64,000 nt of DNA, taken from positions 1-64,000 of the forward strand of contig NZ_MRST01000014.1 of the NCBI RefSeq assembly GCF_001902145.1. The letters run 5' to 3'. A program made the translations under genes and the position numbers. This document shows positions 10,007-18,700 of this stretch, piece by piece. The stretch comes from Pseudomonas fluorescens (GTDB taxonomy: Bacteria > Pseudomonadota > Gammaproteobacteria > Pseudomonadales > Pseudomonadaceae). Under the pieces are notes generated by a model. The model saw only the letters and a program-made list of their open reading frames with translations, had not been told where the DNA came from and ran no database searches. Positions within the stretch are counted from its first letter, which is position 1. Every line of letters starts with the position of its first letter.

Positions 10007-10777
10007 TCAATCGTAGATAGCTTTTTTCTTCCACTCGGCGTCGGCGTCGACGACTTTCAAACCCTCGGTCAGTTCGTTGACTTCGTCTTCGGCAGGCTTG
10101 CTGTTGGTCAGCACCGTGGAGTTGGCGCGCGCCAGTTGGGATTCCAGCAGTTGCAGCTGGGCGCTGTAGAGCACCGGCTCCGGTTGTTTGCGCAGGTACT
10201 GCACGCCGCGTTCGAACGCCAGGCGTGCCTGGCCGGGTTGGCCTTGCAGCAGGGCGTGCTGGCCGAGGTTGTTGAAAAACTCGATGTGCAACAGCACCAG
10301 GATATGACGGATTTCCTTGATCCAGTGCTTGGCCTCGTTGGTTGGCAGGAAGCCGTCCTGGGCGGCGCGGGTGACTTGGCCGTGCAGGGCTTCGAGCAAA
10401 AAACGCACGTCCTTGGCCTTGGCTTCGGTCTGGATCGGTGCCGGTGGGTTGGCCACCGGAATGGATTCACCCTGGGCGATCAGCGCATTGAGTTCGGTGA
10501 TGCGGGCCTTGAGTGGTGTGCTGGACTTGTTGAGATTCAACAGGCGCTGGTTGACGTTCAGTTCCAGGCGAGCCAGCAACAGCTTGAGCGCTGGGGTCAT
10601 CAGTTGGCCGGGGAAGGTCTCGGTGATTTCACCGCAGCGACGTAGCCGATCGTTAAGCTCGATCTCGGTACGCTTCTTTTCCAGCTTGTTGTTTTCCACC
10701 ACGTGGTTCATGTAGCCAATGGCGATCAGTATTACGATCCCGGCTATTACCAGCAGGGTGATCATGAGTGGTGTCAC
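10007..10777 (-). CDS. Conserved membrane-anchored protein of unknown function
   Basis: About 256 residues with one N-terminal membrane helix (MITLLVIAGIVILIAIGYM), then a long, mainly helical cytoplasmic or periplasmic domain rich in charged residues. An acidic segment ends the protein. I do not recognise a characterised family. AGAGG lies eight bases before an in-frame GTG (V-T-P-L-M), so GTG at 10777 is preferred over the ATG at 10765, which has no ribosome binding site. The gene sits about 360 bases from the tRNA cluster and is transcribed away from it. Confidence 0.75.
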   Translation of the reverse strand: MTPLMITLLVIAGIVILIAIGYMNHVVENNKLEKKRTEIELNDRLRRCGEITETFPGQLMTPALKLLLARLELNVNQRLLNLNKSSTPLKARITELNALIAQGESIPVANPPAPIQTEAKAKDVRFLLEALHGQVTRAAQDGFLPTNEAKHWIKEIRHILVLLHIEFFNNLGQHALLQGQPGQARLAFERGVQYLRKQPEPVLYSAQLQLLESQLARANSTVLTNSKPAEDEVNELTEGLKVVDADAEWKKKAIYD

Positions 10778-11045
10778 CGGTGTGACCTCTTTAATAGGGT
10801 GTGCTGTGGAGTGTAGTGACTGGGTCATCCGGCGGATAGGACCGATCGACCAGTTGCCCAGGTGATTTCTTCTATATAGGTAGGCGCTTCCTGAATGGAT
10901 GCACATTGCCATCATTTGCCAGGGTGAACTATAGCGTCTTGTCGAACGCCAGAATATAGGCGCCAAGGCTCGGACGGTGCCAATGCCCGCAAGGGCCGTG
11001 AAACCATGGCGAAGTCATTGATTTAAATAAATTTATCCTTGGGGG

Positions 11046-11074
11046 TTGACGACCTTTCAATCCATCCATAGAAT
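11046..11074 (+). promoter_or_regulatory. Sigma-70 promoter of the tRNA cluster
   Basis: TTGACG (11046-11051), 17 bases, then TAGAAT (11069-11074), followed by a GC-rich GCGCGCC discriminator typical of stringently controlled stable-RNA promoters. It lies about 60 bases before the first tRNA-Glu. Confidence 0.75.
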
Positions 11075-11136
11075 GCGCGCCACTTACAGCGTAAAGCACA
11101 CAGCGAAACGCGGTAGGGAGTGAATGTTGTAGGTGT

Positions 11137-11212
11137 GTCCCCTTCGTCTAGTGGCCTAGGACACCGCCCTTTCACGGCGGTAACAGGGGTTCGAGTCCCC
11201 TAGGGGACGCCA
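11137..11212 (+). tRNA. tRNA-Glu (UUC), copy 1
   Basis: A 76-nt cloverleaf with encoded CCA. Acceptor GTCCCCT pairs with AGGGGAC, the anticodon stem is CCGCC/GGCGG around loop CTTTCAC (anticodon TTC), and the T arm is AGGGGTTCGAGTCCCCT. Confidence 0.97.
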
Positions 11213-11215
11213 TAT

Positions 11216-11291
<76 letters not shown>

Positions 11292-11396
11292 ATTTACAAG
11301 CAGTGTGGCCTTCGGGCGGCATTGAGTGAAACCAGGACCAAGTCTTCGGACGAGGCCTCTGGGCACTGGAACACACACCATGTGTTTCGGTAGCGT

Positions 11397-11472
11397 GTCC
11401 CCTTCGTCTAGTGGCCTAGGACACCGCCCTTTCACGGCGGTAACAGGGGTTCGAGTCCCCTAGGGGACGCCA
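11397..11472 (+). tRNA. tRNA-Glu (UUC), copy 2
   Basis: Sequence identical to the copy at 11137-11212; the second unit of a tandem duplication with a 260-base period. Confidence 0.97.
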
Positions 11473-11475
11473 TTT

Positions 11476-11551
<76 letters not shown>

Positions 11552-11560
11552 TATTCAACG

Positions 11561-11591
11561 AAAACGCCGATCAGTGATGATCGGCGTTTTT
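11561..11591 (+). terminator. Intrinsic terminator of the tRNA operon
   Basis: AAAACGCCGATCA-GTGA-TGATCGGCGTTTTT is a perfect 13-bp stem with a tetraloop and a T-run, ten bases after the last tRNA. The left 111-bp direct repeat starts inside its T-run. Confidence 0.93.
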
Positions 11592-11696
11592 GTTTGTGCT
11601 GAGTTTGCCTTGCCGGTTCAAAGCGTTGAAGGGATCTCTTGCCATGGCATGAAAAACCGAGCAAACAGTTCGGACTGAGATTTGATATTCAGTTTG
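11586..11696. repeat. Left direct repeat (attL-like)
   Basis: From GTTTTTGTTTGTGCTGAG to ATTCAGTTTG. It pairs with the right copy at 39287-39397 in the same orientation, with seven mismatches. It contains the last ~26 codons of a LuxR-family gene, including the stop. Confidence 0.85.
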
Positions 11697-11720
11697 GCGA
11701 TTTTGATGGTCTGTCACTGA
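11618..11720 (-). pseudogene. 3' remnant of a LuxR-family regulator gene
   Basis: On the minus strand this reads (Q)TIKIAKLNIKSQSELFARFF, then MPWQEIPSTL and a stop. It matches the C-terminus of the intact regulator at 39319-40110 (KLNIKSQSELFARFFMPRQE). About eight codons are missing between TIK and KLN, and no homology is seen further upstream. It is the coding part of the left island repeat. Confidence 0.85.
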
Positions 11721-11809
11721 TGGTGATCGCGGTCGGCAATAAGCGGTGGTTGTTCCGCTACTACTGGGAGCGGCCGATAAGTGGCGGCGTGTCGTATCCG
11801 GTGGTTTGA
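11696..11809 (+). pseudogene. N-terminal fragment of a P4-type tyrosine integrase
   Basis: The plus strand reads GDFDGLSLMVIAVGNKRWLF and continues RYYWERPISGG before a stop at 11807. The pattern DGxGLxLxVxxxGxKxWxFRY is the arm-binding N-terminal domain of P4/CP4-type integrases. The catalytic domain is absent. The next ~130 bases (11810-11937) hold nothing I recognise. Its position against the left direct repeat is where an island integrase is expected. Confidence 0.75.
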
Positions 11810-11937
11810 TCCGTTGCTCAGCAGCTGTGATCGAGCGTAAGAGGGAATGGCAAATGGATGTTACGTTTATATTTTTCCGAGTGGGCGTTTTTAGGAGGGA
11901 ACAGTTAAGACTCAGCTGTTCCCTCGCTATGAAAAAC

Positions 11938-12159
11938 TTACGTAGGTACGTGTGGTTGCGGTTGATATACCAACAGGTCTCCAGGCTGACAGTTTAAATA
12001 ACTGCAAATTGCCTCCAATGTACCCAGACGTACCCCCTTGACTTTCCCTTGTTTCAACAGAGACAGATTTTGTTCGGTAATACCAATCGCCGCTGCAAGG
12101 TCTTTCGACTTGACCTTACGCTTCGCGAGCATCACGTCTAATTCAATAATAATAGGCAT
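11938..12159 (-). CDS. Small XRE/Cro-type HTH regulator (YozG-like)
   Basis: A stand-alone Cro/CI helix-turn-helix protein of about 73 residues. The HTH is visible in DLAAAIGITEQNLSLLKQGK, followed by LGTLEAICSYLNCQPGDLLV, the usual ending of small YozG-type regulators. It begins a few bases after the DUF2975 stop codon. Of two ATGs I prefer the second (12159), which has GAGG eight bases upstream. Such regulators are commonly paired with DUF2975 membrane proteins. The inverted repeat at 12767-12801 is a plausible operator. Confidence 0.9.
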   Translation of the reverse strand: MPIIIELDVMLAKRKVKSKDLAAAIGITEQNLSLLKQGKVKGVRLGTLEAICSYLNCQPGDLLVYQPQPHVPT

Positions 12160-12169
12160 TGTCATAGCC

Positions 12170-12730
12170 TCACACGAAAGCTTTATTTTCAGCATCGAGT
12201 TCACCCGCACGGGCCAGAATCCGCGCTATCAAAGCGATACATCCCGCAAGAAATAAAGCGACAAAATCTGCTGACGTGAAGCTAATAGTGAGAAGGCGCT
12301 GGCCGGGCGGTGCGTGTAGGGTGACTAAGATGCTGAGTATTGGCGTGAAAATAAAACTTGAGATTACCCAAAGTACGACACTGCGTCCAACTTTGCCTAA
12401 GTGGGCCGCAGTGCTACTGGAAAAGTACTCTTCACGAGCAAATGCCTGAAACAGGCGCCGCAAATGATTGAGGCCGCTGGCCAAGGCGATCAAAGGGATG
12501 CTTGAGACCAAAATCGCGCCTAACGTTTGCCACCAAGTGAGCATTTCGATGTTTACCGCGAGTTGGCTCAGCATCACTCCGCTTAGCGAAAAGCCGGCTC
12601 CTAACCCTTGGCTTGAACCCAATACAGGAAAAATCCAAAGGGCGGCATTTAGGATGAGCATCCCTGCCATGAGCGTCAGCGTCAGAACGGCCATGCGTTG
12701 GCTAAATTTAATAAGGTGTCTTAGCGGCAT
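12170..12730 (-). CDS. DUF2975 membrane protein
   Basis: Polytopic inner-membrane protein of 186 residues with four predicted helices (about 12-32, 55-80, 105-130, 145-165). It is the usual partner of a small XRE regulator encoded immediately downstream, as here with four bases between them. AAAGG precedes the ATG. Function is unknown for the family. It lies in an AT-richer part of the island. Confidence 0.85.
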   Translation of the reverse strand: MPLRHLIKFSQRMAVLTLTLMAGMLILNAALWIFPVLGSSQGLGAGFSLSGVMLSQLAVNIEMLTWWQTLGAILVSSIPLIALASGLNHLRRLFQAFAREEYFSSSTAAHLGKVGRSVVLWVISSFIFTPILSILVTLHAPPGQRLLTISFTSADFVALFLAGCIALIARILARAGELDAENKAFV

Positions 12731-12766
12731 TTTTTTGAACCTTTGAGAGGGTGAGACTCAAAATTA

Positions 12767-12801
12767 CACAATTAATTATCGTAAAACAATAATTAATTGT
12801 G
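12767..12801. promoter_or_regulatory. Perfect 12-bp inverted repeat, candidate operator
   Basis: CACAATTAATTA (12767-12778), 11 bases, TAATTAATTGTG (12790-12801). It lies 37-71 bases upstream of the DUF2975/HTH operon, where an autoregulatory XRE operator would sit. There is no T-tract. Confidence 0.6.
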
Positions 12802-12869
12802 ATTTATAACTGATTGTCCTCGTTCTGGAGGACGTCCTTGCTTGTGTGCCCCGTGCCTCCATTTTCAGC

Positions 12870-13265
12870 GTTGTCACAGGTCACGGCATCAATGCCAGCG
12901 TGATCCGTAAGTGGCTGGCGCTTTACTGAGCTCAACCTCCCGCAACGCTGCCGGCGTGTGTTCCGGTGAAGTCGCCCGGAAAGGCAGGCAGAGGCGTCAA
13001 TGATCATCGAGCTTCCATTTGGCGAGCAAACCCTCACGGTAAAATAGCCTGCTTGCGATCCAGAAGGCTGTGCCAGCTTGCGCGCTGGCTAGCACAGTGA
13101 TCCGCATCGGCTCGACGCCACCGAGCCGATGAAAATGCGTTCTGGCACCAAATAAGCAATCGCCCGCGTCGTGACGCCATTACGCAACTTGCACGCTGAT
13201 TACGCGCCTGAAAAACAAAAGTAGTAATAGCGCCTGTGGGATAGTGACCTTGCCCCTTGAATCGG
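12870..13265 (+). pseudogene. Decayed IS66-family element (tnpA and tnpB remnants)
   Basis: Plus-strand fragments match IS66 accessory proteins. HGINASVIRKWLALY then a stop, followed in another frame by IIELPFGEQTLTVK, a stop in place of Trp, and PACDPEGCASLRAG, are the end of TnpA. ATEPMKMRSGTK, stop, AIARVV is TnpB. Several stops and frameshifts are present and no transposase gene or terminal repeats were found. This remnant explains most of the 12802-13338 gap. Confidence 0.7.
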
Positions 13266-13338
13266 ATGAACGTCATACCCAGCCGCAAATATGATCTACG
13301 CTTCGCTATGAGCTGAGGACTTCTTTGGAGAACGAAAT

Positions 13339-13382
13339 TCGAGACAAATCTTGCATTTAAAAAGAATGTCTTTCGTTAACCT
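13339..13382 (+). promoter_or_regulatory. Rcs-like box and -10 upstream of aqpZ
   Basis: TTCGAGACAAATCTTGCA (13339-13356) is a copy of the island motif. TAACCT starts at 13377, 34 bases after the G of GACA, leaving about 27 bases to the ATG. Confidence 0.6.
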
Positions 13383-13415
13383 GCGCCCCCTTTATTTCAA
13401 TCGGACACTTTACGC

Positions 13416-14114
13416 ATGTCGTTATTCAAACGTTCAATTACTGAGTTGATAGGTACCTTCTGGTTGGTGTTCGGTGGCTGCGGTAGCGCGGTTCTGGCTG
13501 CGTCCTTCCCAGAGTTAGGCATCGGTTTTCTTGGGGTTTCTCTCGCGTTTGGCCTGACAGTACTGACCATGGCTTTTGCCATCGGCCACATTTCCGGTTG
13601 CCATCTCAACCCGGCGGTTTCGGTTGGATTAGTGGTGGGTGGACGTTTCCCTAGCAAGGAATTGCCAGCCTACATCTTCGCCCAAGTGATGGGCGGGGTG
13701 GTTGCAGCGGCACTGTTGTATTTTATTGCCACTGGCAAACCTGGCTTCGAACTGGCGAGCGGTCTCGCGTCTAACGGCTATGGCGAACACTCGCCAGGCG
13801 GCTACTCAATGCTGGCGGGATTTGTCACTGAACTGGTGATGACCGCAATGTTCATCCTGATCATTCTGGGGGCTACAGATAAACGCGCTCCGGCCAGTCT
13901 GGCCCCTATTGCTATTGGCCTGACGCTGACATTGATCCACTTAATCTCGATTCCAATCACGAATACTTCGGTCAATCCCGCCCGCAGCACCGGCCCTGCG
14001 TTGATAGTCGGTGGCTGGGCGATTCAGCAGTTGTGGCTGTTCTGGATGGCACCATTGCTGGGGGCAGTGATCGGTGGCGTAACGTATCGCTGGTTAGGTA
14101 AAGAGAATAGCTAA
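13416..14114 (+). CDS. aqpZ: Aquaporin Z
   Basis: Inner-membrane water channel of 232 residues, the usual AqpZ length, with six membrane helices and two re-entrant loops. Both NPA motifs are present: [12 protein letters not shown] (about 63) and [13 protein letters not shown] (about 190). The His after SG and the Arg after the second NPA fit the narrow selectivity filter of water-specific channels. It carries the island regulatory box about 60-77 bases upstream, which links it to the phosphorelay and suggests an osmotic or envelope role. Confidence 0.96.
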   Translation: MSLFKRSITELIGTFWLVFGGCGSAVLAASFPELGIGFLGVSLAFGLTVLTMAFAIGHISGCHLNPAVSVGLVVGGRFPSKELPAYIFAQVMGGVVAAALLYFIATGKPGFELASGLASNGYGEHSPGGYSMLAGFVTELVMTAMFILIILGATDKRAPASLAPIAIGLTLTLIHLISIPITNTSVNPARSTGPALIVGGWAIQQLWLFWMAPLLGAVIGGVTYRWLGKENS

Positions 14115-14374
14115 CTGGTTTAGTCGACGTAGATCGACTCATCAGAAGGTGAGGTGGTTTCTAACTCTTGTAAACCCGGGCGGTACGTGTAATCAGGGCC
14201 GTACACCCTACGCTAGCACTCGCCGTCTCGGGTGTCCTTACCTGTACAAAGCGATACTCACGCTCATGCGATAGGGGCTTCTTGCGATGATGGGCAACGA
14301 CATTCCGGCGCTGATTTTGAGCATACACTATGCTCGAGGGGGCAGATAGCAGGAGAACCGTTTCAGGCGCCCCC
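14115..14374. other. Gene-free spacer with small hairpins
   Basis: Between convergent aqpZ and the glycosyltransferase-like gene. Two short inverted repeats are visible (AGTCGA/TCGACT near 14122-14140 and GAGCATA/TATGCTC near 14319-14335). Neither has a T-run and no gene remnant is recognised. Confidence 0.4.
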
Positions 14375-15658
14375 TCAGTTGGTTAGCTCAACCCGCCACC
14401 GTGCGCTTGATATCGGCTCGACAATGAAGAAAGGTAAGTCAGCGCTCCATTGCCCATCTTGCACGCTCGCACTGTATGAACATTTTTCCACGCCCTCCGC
14501 ATCCACCACTCGCCAGCCCTGGCGCTCGCCATCGGCCTTGTCACTGCTACCCCGAATGGCCTGAAAGCTGGCATTGCTGCCCACATGAAAACTTTCAGTA
14601 CGCCAACGGATCGGTGGATGCGATGGAAATGGTACTGCACCGTGAAAATCGAACCAGTCATCATGGCTTAGAACACTCTGACGCAATGTTGGCCAAACGC
14701 TCTCCCGCAGAAAAATCTGGTCAGCAAAACGAGTGACGTCTGCCTGCTGCGTCAGCCAGTTTTGCATAAGCGGTTTCAGCTCCATCAGCCCACCCCTGCA
14801 GCCTCCCCATAAACCTGCCAGGATGAGCTCGGTGTGGGTGAAATAATCTCGTATGTGATGGAACCAGTAATCGCTGGCCACCCATTGTTCGACTGCGGCT
14901 TTCTCGCGCTCTGACAACAGTGAGTCCGCATCCCGAATCAGATAACGATCGACCTCCGGATCGTCCACCACCAGAAAGCGCCACATCAGTGGGTGTACAC
15001 CGTCCCGCGCTGCGCCGCTCATGTCTATGATCTGTGCGCCAGCGTCCTGCAGCCGCTGATGGACAGAGCTGGGCACCGTATCGTCGAGGTAGATCCGGCA
15101 GCGCCAATCGGGGAATAGCTCCTGAGCGACAAGCACGTTGGCAATCGCTGATTCACAATAACGCGGACTGTCACCGAACAAGGTGAACGCGATGATGTTG
15201 CGTTGCGGTTGGCTACGCTGGAAGGCGGGCGGGGAGACCGGCAGTGAGTGAAGGGGCCCCTGGCTGTGGCGAGCGCTTGAGCGCTCCAGGGATAACTTGC
15301 CGTAACGTAATGCGTCCTCGCGCAGGCCCAGCCACCCACAGACTTCGGCAAGACCATCGAGCCAGGTCTGGCCAGCTTGAGCCTGGAGGTGCGGCGGGGC
15401 ATCGTAAATGCGTAAGTACACCTTATGGGCCTTGCTGTACTGCTGCTGACGCATCAGGCACAACGCATAGTCGGACATCACGCCCATATGCTGCGGCACA
15501 ATTTTCAATGCACCTTGCGCGGCAATACAAGCGGCGCCGTAGTCTCGATGAGCCATCGCCGTTCGAAAGGTCTGCGCCAGTTGTTCGAACTGAGCGGCCT
15601 GAGAAGGCTGATTCTTGATGGGGCGGGTTCGTAGCCCACCGAATTTTCGTTTGCTCAT
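14375..15658 (-). CDS. TPR protein with glycosyltransferase-like domain
   Basis: About 427 residues. The N-terminal 130 residues are helical TPR-like repeats (RDYGAACIAAQGALKIVP; YALCLMRQQQYSKAHKVY). From about 150 there is an alpha/beta domain beginning IIAFTLFGDSPRYCESAIAN, with a DxD-type motif in YLIRDADSLLSERE, as in nucleotide-sugar-dependent GT-A enzymes. No signal peptide, so it is cytoplasmic. AGGTG precedes the ATG. It lies 50 bases after the sensor-kinase gene on the same strand and is probably co-transcribed. It could glycosylate the island's adhesin or another surface molecule, but this is inference from context only. Confidence 0.7.
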   Translation of the reverse strand: MSKRKFGGLRTRPIKNQPSQAAQFEQLAQTFRTAMAHRDYGAACIAAQGALKIVPQHMGVMSDYALCLMRQQQYSKAHKVYLRIYDAPPHLQAQAGQTWLDGLAEVCGWLGLREDALRYGKLSLERSSARHSQGPLHSLPVSPPAFQRSQPQRNIIAFTLFGDSPRYCESAIANVLVAQELFPDWRCRIYLDDTVPSSVHQRLQDAGAQIIDMSGAARDGVHPLMWRFLVVDDPEVDRYLIRDADSLLSEREKAAVEQWVASDYWFHHIRDYFTHTELILAGLWGGCRGGLMELKPLMQNWLTQQADVTRFADQIFLRESVWPTLRQSVLSHDDWFDFHGAVPFPSHPPIRWRTESFHVGSNASFQAIRGSSDKADGERQGWRVVDAEGVEKCSYSASVQDGQWSADLPFFIVEPISSARWRVELTN

Positions 15659-15708
15659 GATTCACCTGAGAATGGCAGGCCTGTCCGCAGGCCATTGGGC
15701 ATAAATAG

Positions 15709-18700
15709 TTAAATGGTGGTCAGCAGTTGTTGTTCCAGCGTCAGCATGATGTGGACCACCGTTTTGATCTGTCTTTCACAAGCATCGGCGTCCTCCAAGT
15801 GGACTAGCGACTCCAACTGCGCGCAGGCCTCAATCAGATTTCGCGCGTCGGCCAGCTGTGCCCCGCCCTTGATCTTGTGGGCCAGTCCGCTGATTTTTTT
15901 TAATTCGTTATTGATCATCAGTTGCTCTAGGCGGGCAGCGTCCTGACGGTTCGTATTGATCAGCTCTTCAACCAGCGGACCGTAGGCATCCGGGCACAAA
16001 ATTCGGAGTTTTTCCAGTTCACCGCCGGTGCTACGAGCGGCTTTGACCTGACGTTCAATCTGGGCGGTGACTGCATGAATCTGCTCAGTAAGAATTTCGA
16101 TGCCTATGGGTTTGAACAGGCACTGGGTCATACCTGCATCAAGGCAGTCCTGAATAATGTGCGACTGAGCATTGGCGGTGAGGCCAAAGATCGGATGCAT
16201 GCCCAAACCGCGCGATTGCTCAAGGGTACGGATTCGGCGGGTCAGCTCATAACCATCCATGCGTGGCATGTTGCAGTCGGTGATGGTCAAGTCGAAAGGC
16301 GGGTCTGCCGCTTCCCATTGCGCCAGCGCGGTTTCGCCATCATCGCAAGAGATCGCATGATGTCCCAAGTACTCGAGCTGTTGACACAACAGCAAACGGT
16401 TGGCGGCATGGTCTTCGGCTACCAAAATGTTGAGGCTCATACCCGGAGCGGCTAGGGGTTGGGCTGATCCCTGCTCGTCTTCCATGACGGTGCGTTCAGC
16501 CTCAAACCACAATTGGAAGCACGAACCTTTACCTGGCTGGCTATCCACGCTCACTTGGGCTTTTAGCAGCGTCGCCAGGCGCATACAGATGCTCAGCCCC
16601 AAACCTGTACCGCGTGTGCTTGCTTGAGCAGAAGCCACCTGGACGAAGGGCTCAAAAATGGCTTTTTTCTGCTGTTCATCCAAGCCCATACCGGAGTCGC
16701 GGACCTCGATAACGTAGCGAGCCAGGTTCGATTCGGAGTCATTGGGCAATTGCTTGAGAGACAGCTGGACGAAGCCCTGCGCAGTGAATTTGATTGCGTT
16801 ACTGACCAAGTTCGCGATGATCTGATTAAGCATCAGCGCATCAATGATTACGTGTTGGTCCTGGGCGTCGATGACTAGGTCGAACGTTAAATTTTTATTA
16901 CTTGCGTTGATTTCGAACAGCTTGTGTACCGAGTGGAGTAATTCGCTGAGCCGGGTAGGGCGCGGCGACAAGATCATTGCTCCTGCTTCGATTTTTGACA
17001 GGTCGAGAATGTCTCCGATCAGAGATAGCAACGACTGCGCTGACTCATGGGCGACTGCCAGGTTGTCATTGATTTGCTGCGGGGTGCCTCCTCGGACCCG
17101 GAGCATTTCGATCAAACCGATCAGGGCGCTGATAGGCGTGCGAATCTCATGGCTCATGCTCGCCAGGAAAATCGACTTGGATTCGTTGGCCTCGTCAGCG
17201 GCGTGTTTGGCCACACGCAGTTGCTCCACCAACTGCTCGCGCTCGCTGATGTCCAACCAGCCGCCAATGATCCCGGAGAACTCACCAGCGCTACTTTGGA
17301 AAGGAAGCGTCCAGTGATAAATACGGTGTCGCTGATCTTTCACGTTGATTTCAAGGTCGGCGAAGACGGGCTCGGCATTGTGCTCACTGTTCTGATAGAT
17401 CTGATCATACTGCCCGCTCAAGGATGAGGGGAGAATCTCAGCGTCTGGCAATGTCTTGCCTAGTACATCCTCTTGAGTTGTCTGCAGAAACTCGAGATAG
17501 GCGCGGTTGCAATGAACCAGCTTGCCCACTTTATCGCGCACGTACAAAGCAATGGGCGATCCGTCGATCAGCGTCTTGCTGAAGGATAACTGGTCGCTGA
17601 GCGCGGTTTCGGCTTTCTTACGCTTCTTAATTTGAGCTTGCAGGTAGTAGTTCCAAATCAGAAACGCCAACGAGAACAACAACGCCACGCCGATGACTTT
17701 ATAGACGCTGCTCTTGTAGGTACTCCAGGAGCTGGCTACGGCTGGGGCAGCATGGTTGCGCCAGCGATCGCTCAGGGTTTTGAACTCTTCGGGGGGGATC
17801 TCCAACAGCACTTTATTGATGATGCTTTTCAGTGGCATGTCTTCGATGGAAACAACCATGCCGATACGCGCAGGGTTGGGGCCCACCATGGCGGAAATCA
17901 TCAGATCGTTGCGAAAATGGTGCTTGATAAAATAGTTGGCGCCCAGCTGGGTATGGATGCTGGCGGTGGCATCCCCGTTGGACACGAGTTCGACGCCACG
18001 CGCTGCCGTTTCAACGGGCACTTGAATGACTCCCGGATGCTGCTGTTGGAGCCATTTCGAAAGTGGGTTTCCAACCGGAATGGCCAGGCGTTTGCCGTTA
18101 AGTTCGTTCAGGTCACGAATGGGGGACTGGCGTTTGGTTATGACGACGAAAGGGCTGACGGTATAGGGTCGGGTGTACTGCGATGGGTTCAGGCGCAGGT
18201 CCCCAATACTCAATGCGGCGATCAAGTCGACTTGATTGTCCTCAAGCCGCTTTAACATGTCCGACACGCTGTCACTGCGTACGACGTCTATTTCCAGCCC
18301 CGTGCGTTGTGCCAGGATGGCAAGCAAGTCTGCGGTCAACCCTTGCAGCCTGTTGTTTTGGTCATAAAACGATAGGGGGGCGTAAGAGGCGGCGAGGACG
18401 ACTTTTATTTTTTTGTGGTTCTCAATCCACGTCAACTCCTCGGATGTCAGTTCCAGTGCTGATCTATCCGCAACGAAATGGTCACCCAGACCCCATCGAC
18501 TGGTAATTCGCTTCATATCGTTTTGAGGAAGCGCATTGAGTGTGTCGTTGATCGCTGCTAGTAGCTGCGGTTTTCTATCACTCACGGCAAAATTGATATC
18601 GGCTGAGGTAGTCGTCGCGTCGCCAGCAATATAAATATCGTTGTTGTACAAGACTCGGATCAGATACTCCGCAACGACGGCATCGGTCCAGAATGCATCA

